64,000 bases of DNA from Sipunculus nudus. Lineage: Eukaryota > Annelida > Sipuncula > Golfingiida > Sipunculidae. Shown here piece by piece: positions 53,730-64,000 of this stretch. The DNA is taken from positions 78,407,429-78,471,428 of the forward strand of contig CM049312.1 of the NCBI GenBank assembly GCA_026874595.1, in the 5' to 3' direction. Made by a program: the position numbers and the translations under genes. The notes below the pieces were generated by a model. The model was not told where the DNA came from. It saw only the letters and a list, made by a program, of their open reading frames with translations, and ran no database searches. Numbering within the stretch: the first letter of the stretch is position 1; each line of letters begins with the position of its first letter.

Positions 53730-56700
53730 ACTAAAAGAAAAAAATAAAGATAAAAATTACAAGAGCACTTTTGTTTTACTTTAGAAGTCTCCGGACATAT
53801 TTTGTAAATTAACCATCAGATCAGAATTAAGATATTGTTTTGCAGAAATATAAGTTTTGAAAATAATTAAAATTAAATATATAGCATTTTCTAAATGCAA
53901 CAGGATAAATAAGAAATAAAGGACATACCACATTAAAAATAAGAGGGTAAGAGTAAAAAATAGGGCAGTTCTTTGTCCTTTTTTGTACAGGAAGTACACT
54001 TTACCTGGGGAAGATATAATGTTACCTCTCCAATTTTGACGGCACGTTCAGGGAGCAAAGTGTAATCAGTATTTCACGTGAACATGCCATGCTTGGGCAT
54101 TTGCCCTTTGCTACTATTCAGTACTTTATACCATGATGTTAATGAACGGCCCTTTAGTTTGCCTTTCACGGCCATTATAGCTTTTGTTTTAATTCTGACA
54201 TAAAAGTAAAATTAGTATAAATCTTTTGGACATTTATCTTTTCATTATATTTGTATATGATTAGATGTCATGATATTATATGATTATTGTTGGGAGTGAA
54301 GAATAAAGGCCACTTCTCAGTTACCAGTGCTGTAAGAGCCAGCTTGATTCTTTCGAATCTACAGGCAGAATTTTCGCTCGTCGGATTCTCTGACGATTAG
54401 AAACAAGCGTCTGAGAGAGCGTTCAAGCGTCACAGTCCCTTATCCCTGCATGCGTGTCTGAAAACATGGAGGAGATAAAGCAGCTATTATAGATCGGTAT
54501 TTTAAAGATAATCACACTCACAAAAACGTGAAAATCCTGGAAAGTATAATAATAAAGGTCAAGGATAACATAAGGGCGTATTCTTCTACACTCCTTTCAC
54601 AAGTAAGTCGTTCCTAATCTCCTTCGATTTAACTGCTTTATGACTTTTAGCACCAGGGCTAGCACATAGCCAATCAAACCAATGAGAGCGGGTTGTCAAG
54701 GTTTTTAAAACTTGGATTTGGAATCACAATGCGATACCACGCTTTAATATCTGCATTTAATATCAAAATACGGCAGTATCAATAACGAAACGCCTTATGT
54801 TGCCTTAAAATACGTTAAAATATATCATATACTAGCTGATAAACCCGGTATACTGGGCTTTTTACCGAGGTTTGGGAGATATATTTACTGAGATAGTGAA
54901 TGTTGGCTCATTTTTTATTATAAAAGTTAAAAGAAAATATAGATTTTTAATGGGATACTCTGGGAATACGATATGTACAAGTAATTTTTACTGTTATTTT
55001 GTGGCGCTGTGCTCATGGCAAAAATCATATCCCGGTATGTTTACTTTTAAGACCTGGTCAGTGATGGTTTACATTGCGAACCGGAATGAGACGCGGAGGC
55101 AGTCTTTCGTTGATATTTGACTGGTTTCTATCGTTAAACGTATAAAGAATAGGTTGATGTGAGGAACACATGAACGCTTAATTAAATGTACGTTGCAAGG
55201 AAACTGTTCCTGAAGAAGGAAACAGAAATATGCATACATCGTAAGTAGCAGAAGCGGACCCTGCGGGACTCCATGCAGTGGGTCCGTATCCTATTTTCGT
55301 ATCAGACAAATTTTGAAGCCTGAAACCCCCAACACCACCCCAGCCCTGTTCCTGAAATGGGGACCTTGAATTAGGTTTTGTCATTGATCCTCCTGGGTTG
55401 AACTCTCCATTTCATAACGCGAGAAACATGTCTTTTTCTCTTTTACTGACCACGCACGTGGGTCAAATCCCTCATTGAAAGCAAGCGTTATTCATATGAA
55501 CAATAGCCCTTAGTGTTAGAGGTTAAGTGACCACGATGTACGCATTCTGGTGATTGCCGAAGGCAGTTCGGCTGTGCTCGGTAAAAAAAGCGGACAAATC
55601 ACTCATATCATATGTATATTAAAAATTATTTATTTTCATATCGCCTATGTCACTGCGGGGATAATAACCTTTAAAATGATGTATGGCACAATATTGTACA
55701 CAACGCGGTTTTAGAGGACATTGCGAACAAACGTGAACCGAATTCCTTTTATAAGTATTTGATTATATGAAAAAAAAGTAATAAGAAAAGAAATCATCAT
55801 TCATTCATTAAACTTAGGTGTGTATAGTTTTAGGAGAGCTCTGTAAACACAATGAATATGGATGGATATGGTAAATCAGTAAAGAATTTAGCAGCGCTGA
55901 CGTAGTTTTGGGATAGCTTCAATTGATTTAGTTGCATAATAAATTCAATTAAAGAATAATGTCCAAATAGCTAAATTTTAGATTTCTCTCTAAATCTGTG
56001 AAATTCATGTCAGATTTAAATATATAACGTACGTATAGGTTAAGGTATTTATCAAACATATTATTTTTGCTTAACTGTAATTTGGTGGATTGTCATGGGC
56101 TGACATTTTGCGAGAACATTATTTCCTGGCGCGCATGTTATAATCGGCTTTAGATTTTTTACTGCGATGTAAATTTAAAGAAGAAACATTTTGCGACAAG
56201 GGATTAAAAGTCTAGTTACTAATGCATTTAATTGCGTTTACACAAACCAGCGGTACGATGCGGTCCCGTATAAGTTGCGTGCCTTCATGAATTAAGAACT
56301 ACTCAGAGAGCGAAACTAGTAGATTTTTTCCACTAGCATGCGCACTGTACGTAACCGTCGTCTGCTTGGTTTTGTTAAAGGAAAGCTAATTCATGCACCA
56401 GACACAGAACCCCACCTCTGATAATGAGACAGTTATCATTTACTTTTATCATTTGATAAATAGCAGGAGTCTCTTATTTTGTAAAATAACTTACCCGAAC
56501 TATTCGTATTATTTTTCGCCAACAGATGTCGTTTGTTTTGAGAAAAAGGTCGATCATCGGCTTCTAATAACTGTCATGAGTCAATAGGCTTTGTTATATT
56601 TCACAATGCGTGTTGTTGACGTCATACACCATGACGACATGCCTTTTAGATCCTCGTGTTTCTGCATTCATGCTAAATGAAGAACCAAATAAAATGTTCG

Positions 56701-57220
56701 CGAACATTTCCTCTTTTACCGTAGATTTGCTATTGGCCCCAACTATCGCGTGTACTCTGTGTTCATAACACAACCTACAGTCCAGGCGCCGATGCTATAA
56801 ATGCCGTGTCTTTCCCTTTAAACAGTAAATGTAACACCATTTTATTAATACCTACGCAACATTCAAAATACAAATGTGTTGCTGCGATATTGGTCAACTA
56901 CTGGGTATTTTACGGTGTTTCATCCTTGCATTGTTCGGTAGTTTTTCAAATACTCGAGTAGTGCTGAAATTTTCCAAAGAGCAATTCATATTAAATGGTT
57001 GAGCATTTTACAGCTCTGGGTCAATTGGGTAAGACAGGGGAACAGTTTCGTGAATCAGGGGATCAATATGGATCCGTCAGCATACAAAAGAAATTTTTTT
57101 TTTCCAAATTTCCCATAAGCTGTTATTACCTTCCATTGCAGTTTCACATTTTGTAGTAAAAATTTGATAAAAAAAACTTCTAAATTTCACTAATTAAAAC
57201 AAGATTAAGAGTATTTTTTT
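53730..57220. other. Between unit copies 2 and 3, no gene recognised
   Basis: No homology to the flanking unit copies that I can see and no supported exon. Short open frames such as 54872-55120 show no domain. A perfect TGACGTCA occurs at 56617-56624. Confidence 0.45.
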
Positions 57221-57716
57221 AAATTTTGATCATGGATAGATTCATACGTTGCTGGTGGGGACGTTACGGCTATAGCGATCACCCTTCGTCTGTTCGTGCA
57301 GGTGCCTGGGCAAGTGTCAGTTTGACAGTTTGTCTGCAGCGACTGCTAAGGAAACAGGACAGTTTTTTTTTATTTTTAGATAATGACCATATAAGTGTGT
57401 CACTTACTTTCAGTTTTAAGTGCAGGGACCATTTACCAAACCGCCAGTCATGGCCAATATATGAAATAAATCAATCGTGTAGGGTTCATTCTGACAGTAA
57501 TCATGTCAATTGGCAATAACAAATCGTTCAAGTACAATAACGTGTATTTAGCGATATAATCTGACTCGTTCGGTGCAAAATCAAACGATGCATATTGTTT
57601 CTATATTAAAAATCAGCGGTTTTATATATAAACCAGAGACATTTTTAATGTTTTAAATCTTGAGCGACTCTTTATACAGGAAAGGGCACTCCTCTAGTCT
57701 TATATAATAATAATAA

Positions 57717-58510
57717 TACAGTAGAACGCCGTTTTTTTCTCAAGGATGTGGGGATGTGTTTTATTCGGAAAAAAGGTCTTTTGGATATAGACAGTTCATG
57801 GTATTTTATCCGGGGAACACCGTGTACCTTTTCAACGTACGTATTGGACGACCGGGACATGTAACAAATATTACATTTATGCAGAGCTTGATTTGTAAAA
57901 TACCAATCTTACCTGTGTTATGTTTATTAAGGAAATGTCAAATGACATCGCCGTTGGTGACGGCCAGTTTGTGTCTTTCATAGCCTACTGGCAGCAATAG
58001 TCCAATACACATGTAACAAGTGAAAGACAGGGAAATAATTTCGAACAATAAATAAACTGAATACGTCTAAGAAGATGACAATTGTTCCTCGATTTGAACT
58101 ATTCATAGCCAGGTGCGTAAGCTTTATATGTCCGCTCACCTTAACCTGCTGATGCACAAGCTCACTATTGCTCATGCGAGTAAACTGAGCAGCTTTTGTG
58201 CCTGAACTACTTTCCAAATCAATGGACGAACCGTGTCTGCTGGAGGACAAATGATATATGTTTGATAACGCAAAAACGCTCATGGATAAACTGCATGCTA
58301 AGTCGTTCTCCATGGGTACAGGGAGACGAGCTTTGCGTGACTAGTTTTTGCATTCACACATTTGCCCCGGCGACAACATCCACGTAGAACTAATTCATTC
58401 TATAGGGTCCCCATTGCGCTTAAACACCTGACTGGATTACAATAATTCATTTGAAATATTACTTACAAGAAAAACATTTCTCTTCCTCATTTAAAATCCC
58501 TGAAATTTTA
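57717..58510. mobile_element. TIR-bounded module within copy 3
   Basis: The left end TACAGTAGAACGCCGTTTTT is inverse to the right end of the related element at 31837-31856. The central part aligns with 31420-31730 and 50790-51010. The right inverted repeat is decayed here. No coding capacity. Confidence 0.55.
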
Positions 58511-59446
58511 AGAAAATTCCTTCATGATTTTGGAAGATTATACCAATAATTTATGTTACATGGGTTGGTTATGAAAGCTGCTGAAATACTTTCACAATCA
58601 TTTATATCGCAATGGGGTATATACTTAAACACACCCAAAACTAAAAGGTCAGGTCACCGTATATGTGGGGCACAGAGACCCCAGAAAGGATTAAACAATC
58701 TCATCTATGACAGCCATTATTCAAGAAGGAACTACCCGCCCTGCTGTGGGATCCCTCACTCATCATGATCCCAGGTTATTGCATACATTATTCACACTTA
58801 CGGGACTCGATCTATAATCTTTGTGGTAACATCGCACGTGCTCCCATAAAACATGGTGTTTATTGATATTCACAACTCAGATGGATTGAAAATGAAAATG
58901 ATATTGCAATTGAGTATTAATACCAATTTGAATATGGGTGCCACACCAAAATGTTCCGCAGAATCTACTTTGTTTTTTTGTGGATCAGTGTTGTTCACAG
59001 AGTCTTCAGAATTTATTTCGCTTAATGTCGTTCATGCTCCAGTTACTTCATTGATATTATATTGATTTGAATATATTTATAATTACTTTTTCAAGTTATG
59101 AATCACATTTTGTACATCATGCAAAATTGCAGTTTTCCACATATAAACGACCAGTCTTCATAACCACGACGCCAAACAAAAATTATGTCGTTGGTTGGTG
59201 GGAAGAACGATTCATTTCAAGTTAAATGCAACACTGATTGGTTATTCCTAGAGGAAACTTGAGCTTGGCATTATTTCACAGCGAGTAGCATTGCGATTTA
59301 CCACTGATGCAGCTTGGCCGTCATCACAAATCCGACCTTCACCTCAATAACCACGGTTGCGGCCACATTACAGAATGACCTTGGGTTATATTAAACACCC
59401 CTCGGCATTATCCTGCCGACTGCACCTCATTGAGGGGATTGATGGG

Positions 59447-59851
59447 TCAGAAGGGACGTGAGTTTTTCCTTGGGACCTGTAATATTGAATGTGTCCTGGT
59501 GGTTCTGCCTTTCGGTGTTTGAGCCTCAACAAAGATAGATTTCCTCCTCGTGGGGGCCCCCTTGTCCGGCACGTTGGTTTTATAACATTTTCGTCTCCTA
59601 TTTTGTTTTTCGAAATATTGTATGTAAGCATGTATAATAGCTAGAATTATCACAAGCGCAAATAATATGGCAACCACTAGGAAAGCCTTCACCATAGGTG
59701 ATAACCCCAACACTTCACCGTCGTCGTTGGTCGGAAAATCCTCTTCTGGGAGTAGAATTGACGGTCTGTCCGAAACTCCCCATGATTTGTAATGAATGAC
59801 TGTGACGTTAGAGGGCTCCATGGGGTCATCCTTTCTTCTGACAAGCTTCAT
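59447..59851 (-). CDS. Putative single-pass membrane protein, 134 residues
   Basis: Open frame with ATG in favourable context (CTCACCATGA) and an in-frame TAG nine bases upstream (TAG CTC ACC ATG), so the start is self-contained. Residues 1-52 are polar and acidic with one N-glycosylation sequon (NVT). A strongly hydrophobic stretch follows (about residues 54-79, VKAFLVVAILFALVIILAII within it), then a basic tail with NRRRKCYK and a C terminus rich in R, T and S. The positive-inside rule predicts N-outside and C-cytoplasmic, without a signal peptide. No family recognised. It could be a single-exon gene or the TM/tail exon of a larger receptor. A decayed tail copy at 48575-48636 shows the frame was part of the duplicated unit. 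Confidence 0.5.
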   Translation of the reverse strand: MKLVRRKDDPMEPSNVTVIHYKSWGVSDRPSILLPEEDFPTNDDGEVLGLSPMVKAFLVVAILFALVIILAIIHAYIQYFEKQNRRRKCYKTNVPDKGAPTRRKSIFVEAQTPKGRTTRTHSILQVPRKNSRPF

Positions 59852-60904
59852 GGTGAGCTATTTTCCAACACCTTTACATGCAATATTATATCCTATGTTG
59901 AAGACATCGTAAACAATTTTGTAGAAGTCCTTGGCAATCTTGTATTAAAAGGCATTTCAAATGAAAGAAGACCCTAACAGAAGCAAGCAACCACAGGTGT
60001 GCCGACTTATCGTAAAGTTCAGTTTCACACAGTTATCGTGGTTTCTCTAATATTATCTCCATGTTGGTAGGAAGTTGCCTTCAATTTGCCTATATTTGTT
60101 TTCAGCTAAAGACGCTATCTGCTTTAACTGCTAATCCGATGATGTTCAATGACACGGACTTTTTTAACAGAGAACATAGTTTCGACTTATCCATCCATAT
60201 GCTTTTTTTTATAACTTTCTCATTCAAAATATAGAAAATTATTTGGAAACCAAATAATTTATTTTGTAATTTGATTGTATCGGTTTAAACCTTTTTGTTC
60301 TGATTGGAAGGTGGAATTAAAAAAAAAACGCATTTGAAGATGTAATCCAGAAACGGCATTCACCTAATGGCTTTTTTTGCTCAGAGTAGCCATAGTATAA
60401 AGCAAAGTAATGCCTTCCACTATGATTAGGCGCCAATCACCGTTAGAGACCCGTTCATCAAAGAGAACGCACACAAAGCTCCAGATAATAGATGCAATTA
60501 GTCAAAATCTATTATATTTGAACACTGTCTTGTAAGGGAATAGAAATCCCAATATTCGACTCCGTATTTATTGATGAATTCCTTCACGTTTACTTCCAGC
60601 CTCGGCGGATAGAAGCCACTTGACTCAAAGTATTAATCTTATGTCTCAGACTCTCGCTGATTGCAGACGCAACATATTTACAATCCAGATTAAACGTAAA
60701 TAATAGGAATGTATGGGACCGGGAATTTATTATGATTTGTATCTTTTCCTGTAAATACTGGATGCTATGATATCTTGATGATTGTCTTTGATGTTGAATT
60801 AATCAGCTGGAGTGTTTCCTTCAGATTTAGACGGCCATCAAGTCTCCGGAGGATATGATGTACCTGCAACAGATGTAAATAAATATTGTACGACAATGCA
60901 CATC

Positions 60905-60907
<3 letters not shown>

Positions 60908-60968
<61 letters not shown>

Positions 60969-60970
60969 TA
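60908..60970. repeat. (TA)n microsatellite
   Basis: TA run of about 60 bp. It accounts for the Tyr-Ile repeats in translations on both strands. Confidence 0.97.
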
Positions 60971-61135
60971 TTTGTTCATTCAGACATCGCTTTCCTAATT
61001 GCAATCAATAATGTTGCCGTTAAGTTCCATAAATGAGGCCTGTTTTAAAAATAATAAAACTGGTTTTAATGCCTTAAGGATGATTATTCACTTATTGTCC
61101 ACTTAAATCAGAATAAAATGATCTACAAGCTACGA

Positions 61136-61136
<1 letters not shown>

Positions 61137-61175
<39 letters not shown>
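61137..61175. repeat. (CA)n-(TA)n compound microsatellite
   Basis: About 13 CA units followed by a short TA run. Confidence 0.95.
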
Positions 61176-63199
61176 CAGAATAAAAAAGTCTTAGATAAAC
61201 GGCATAAATCATAATTATATATATCATTATTGGAGAGTATTTCGATAAAGAGCCTTGAGTCTGGAATTCAAGAAGGGTCAGATAATAATATTCATTCGTG
61301 TCTGCAAGTGGGAATTTAGGCAACGTCGCTCGAGTCTGGAACGTTGGCCGCCATGCAATGTTAAAATTATTTGTGCCAAGCGGGCTGCCAGAGACTTAAT
61401 CACCAACTAACCGAAATAATTGCCTCCTGTATTGAGTACAAGAAACACACACGCGACATGCCTGATGAACCCACTGAAGAAACCTTTGAACTGAATTTTA
61501 GAGGGACTCTTTTTACACAGGAGAGGTTGTATCAGCACATATTTTTCTTGTGATTATGTAAATATGATAAATTTGAATAAAACATTTGTGCTGTCGAATG
61601 TTTGATGATTCAATACAACCCAAAGGCTGTGTCCTTATTCCTAGACATGAAACTATATATATTTTGCAATATCTCGCACAACATGTACAATTTGAATTTG
61701 ATTTACACGCCTTTTGATATATATAACTACACATTATTACACAATAGTTAATATATACAAAGAGTATCAACAGAGCATCAAGATTAATGTCACGTAAGTA
61801 AAGGATGATTATAGCTACCCCACCCCCAATATTCACCCCCCCCCCAGAATACCACCACCCTCAGACCGAATCAGCAACCTACAGTCAACCAGGCAATGCA
61901 GAATGAAGGTAGTATGAAGTCATTTTTGTTACCCTATCTGGAAGCTCGTGTGAACACGTCCAGGAAGTTGAGAGGTCAGGAAAGTTTTTCGGAATGTTCG
62001 GGAAAAATAAGGACGGCAAAGCCACATGAAAAGCAAATGTATCGCTTAGCCAACCAGAAAAAAATATTGCTTTCAAGGAATGACCTTTTTGCCGTATCAA
62101 TTTGTTTGGCGTAAGAACACAAAATAATCAATATGTCTACCTCATCATTGGCGGTTGTGGCATTCCACTGTTGTCACGTAATCCCTCCCTGGCCATGCAT
62201 TGGAAATGCCTGTTTTTAAATTAAAATGTAGTGTACAGTGCAGAGTGTATCCTTAGAGACGTCATTTTCCAGTAAATGCTGAGATATTTGATATAATTGT
62301 GTGAACAGGCTATCTCGGCTTTATCTATCAGAAATGATGTAAGGGTATCTATAGGGAGTAGACTTGCAGAGCCATCCGTCCTAATTGTAATGAAACCAAA
62401 GCGGTGTTCTAATGCAAAATAATGAACTTGTAATATGCCAGTACATGTGTATTCCTAATTGCTCAACATTCCTCCACATCTCAAACAAATAAATTATCAT
62501 GTACATTAAAAATGCAATCAACGGTGGTATCATAAAATTTAATAAATTTTATATATTTTGATATTGTTCTTAGTAAAAAATATTTTTAAGCCTGAGAAAT
62601 GAAAGGCCTGGTAGCGATCCCTCCAGCTCTTACTTCAGTTTATTCCACCACATCCATGGTCCCCAATTTAGACAGAGCTCTGAACATCGGTAAAAGACAA
62701 TCAAACATTGTTCTTTAATTTGTTTTTGGTTTCTGGGGAAATATAATCTGCCAAAAGTCACTGCCAGGGTTCGTATAAATAGAAATCAAATTTAAAGCAT
62801 CTGGATTTGGCTGAAGATAACTTCCACAGAAAACCGACCGCTGCAGCGAGATTAGTCCTGACTCGGTAAACGAGGACCGACACTGCCGATGTTGTTTAAC
62901 TGTTACAGCCTGTCCTGTGTCACATAAAATCCAGACGATCTCTCCCCAGTTGAAGATTCGAAATGACTGTTTGATCCAAAGGGACAAGCTTAAGTGGAAC
63001 AAACTATAATAAAGGAGGTTAGTAGGCACACATTGGGCGAGTTAACACCTATTACAAGAGAAAGAATCACATGAAGTGAAAGTATTGTTTAACCTCTGAT
63101 CATTATGTACAAACTTTGACTGTGAATCGAGTCCATGAGATATTGTACACATATATTTTATATCAATGAACTATTTTAAAAAGTGGGAAAAGAGAGGGA

Positions 63200-64000
63200 G
63201 AACGAGCTTAATTTCGTTCAAAGAGATCCTTATTCACCAAAATCAAGAGTACACCTTGCTTGTTAAGAGATAACGTTGCCTCTCTATTGACCGCACGTCC
63301 ACAAAGCTGTTATGAGAAAGTTTATTCTTTTTAAAACATCACGGAGACAAAAAGATACACGAACGTTTAAAGAAAAAATTGATTCATCGTCAGGTCATAT
63401 AACATATTCAGCTGCTGTAACTCAAATGTAATATAGCGGGACCTGACCGATGTGTAGAAATTTTGACAAATTGGTGAACATCCGATTATTTATCAAATAA
63501 GCCATCGTCCATAGCTGGTTTCTCTACAGATTAATTCCCTGTAAACATTCAATCATCGTTTTTCTTTAGAGTGAGAGAATCGCTCGCAACAGACAGTTTC
63601 ACCATAAAACTCAATGGTAAATTAAGCGTTATATCCAAATATTCCTTTTCGTATGTTTTATATCAAATTATATCGATCATTGCGGAGGTCGGATGACCTT
63701 ACAAGCTATTTCACATCTAACTGGTTTACTTGTCGTCCCGTAACGTGTAATGCTGTCGCCGCAGTTCTACACTAGCTCCGGGTTGCTGTTTATCAAATGA
63801 GGCACACTGTCAAATTGACAAGTATAGATAAGGTTTTTTTTACACTGTCTCCAAACATGTGGTTGAATATGTTTTACGCAGAGGATGATGAATTAAACGT
63901 CCCACGCTGAATTGTAATCGGACTAAAAAAATGTCAATGATTAAAAAAAATAAGCAAGCACTAAATTTATCCGCGCTATAGTTCCGTTATTATACTGAAT
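63200..64000. other. Right edge, no gene recognised
   Basis: No supported exon, repeat array or conserved block seen on either strand. Confidence 0.45.

Larger units (their letters stand above)
57230..63200. repeat. Duplicated unit, copy 3 (most complete)
   Basis: Carries all the blocks found piecemeal in copies 0-2, in one order. They are: 57.2-57.5 (TTCTGACAGTAATCATG), 57.7-58.5 (TIR-bounded module), 58.66 (GGGGCACAGAGACC), 58.85 (AAACATGGTGTTTATTG), 59.4-59.85 (membrane ORF), 60.5 (GAACACTGTCTTGTAAG), 60.8-60.96 (GATGTTGAATTAATCAGC plus TA run), 61.3-61.5 (ACGCGACATGCCTGATGAAC), 62.1-62.4 and 62.87-63.1 (GAGGACCGACACTGCCGATG). The unit length of about 6 kb is inferred from this copy. Confidence 0.75.

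Noticed and set aside
54872-55120. 82-codon frame in the gap between unit copies 2 and 3
   Set aside because: Composition is ordinary, no domain is recognised and no conserved copy exists in the window.
57978-58313. 111-codon minus-strand frame in the TIR-bounded module
   Set aside because: The aligned copies at 31 kb and 50.8 kb do not keep this frame open, so it is not conserved as protein.
62715-63029. 104-codon minus-strand frame in the closing block of unit copy 3
   Set aside because: Copies at 44.7 and 53.4 kb share the DNA block but the frame is only partly kept; the DNA conservation may be regulatory, so no gene is called.

Overview
The window is animal nuclear DNA: AT-rich, full of split genes with GT..AG introns, microsatellites, minisatellites, tRNA-derived SINE-like pieces, a LINE relic, a Tigger-type DNA transposon and several MITEs. 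No bacterial-style operon, CRISPR array, rRNA or intact tRNA gene was seen. The repeat families (a repeat opening AGCTCAGCTGACTTT with GTCCGTCGTCC runs, and inverted ends resembling GACCTTCGCCAAGG) are of the kind I associate with marine lophotrochozoans. A mollusc is my best guess, from repeat style and gene content only.

Region 1 (1-24 kb, gene on the + strand). After a LINE relic broken by a small MITE, six exons between 2590 and 23596 assemble into a 188-residue protein that I identify as IFT22/RABL5, the small GTPase-like subunit of the intraflagellar transport IFT-B complex. All splice sites and phases were read by hand. The fifth coding exon exists in two versions, 15319-15419 and 18775-18875. 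Both are exactly 101 nt with the same phases, and they encode ungapped alternatives of the same segment, including the G4 guanine-specificity motif. Including both or neither breaks the frame, the configuration of mutually exclusive exons. A 22-copy, 70-bp minisatellite sits between them. The introns also hold a dead Tigger element (5808-8272), a 635-bp MITE (11229-11863), two copies of a ~0.4-kb MITE and a 278-bp tandem repeat.

Region 2 (24-33 kb) is gene-poor. It has two copies of a dispersed repeat carrying AGGTCAAAGGTCA-rich units, and a ~0.75-kb TIR element related to sequence found again near 50 and 58 kb.

Region 3 (33.4-35.1 kb, - strand) is a complete four-exon secreted C-type lectin-like gene of 229 residues with all introns in phase 1. 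Its domain lacks the canonical sugar/Ca2+ motifs and the inner disulfide. A 1.3-kb, ~37-bp minisatellite (37221-38512) lies upstream and happens to be open in all three forward frames.

Region 4 (39-64 kb) is built by duplication. A ~0.75-kb segment at 39.2-39.9 kb recurs inverted at 46.0-46.8 kb (and as a fragment at the left edge of the window), with a matching short open frame in both copies. At least four unequal, partly deleted copies of a ~6-kb unit lie at about 42.7-45.0, 47.4-49.8, 49.9-53.7 and 57.2-63.2 kb. The fullest copy carries a 134-residue open frame on the - strand (59447-59851) predicted to be a single-pass membrane protein; another copy keeps only its decayed tail. A separate exon-like frame lies at 44423-44581 (-).

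IFT22 and the lectin are solid. The reading frames in region 4 are candidates only.
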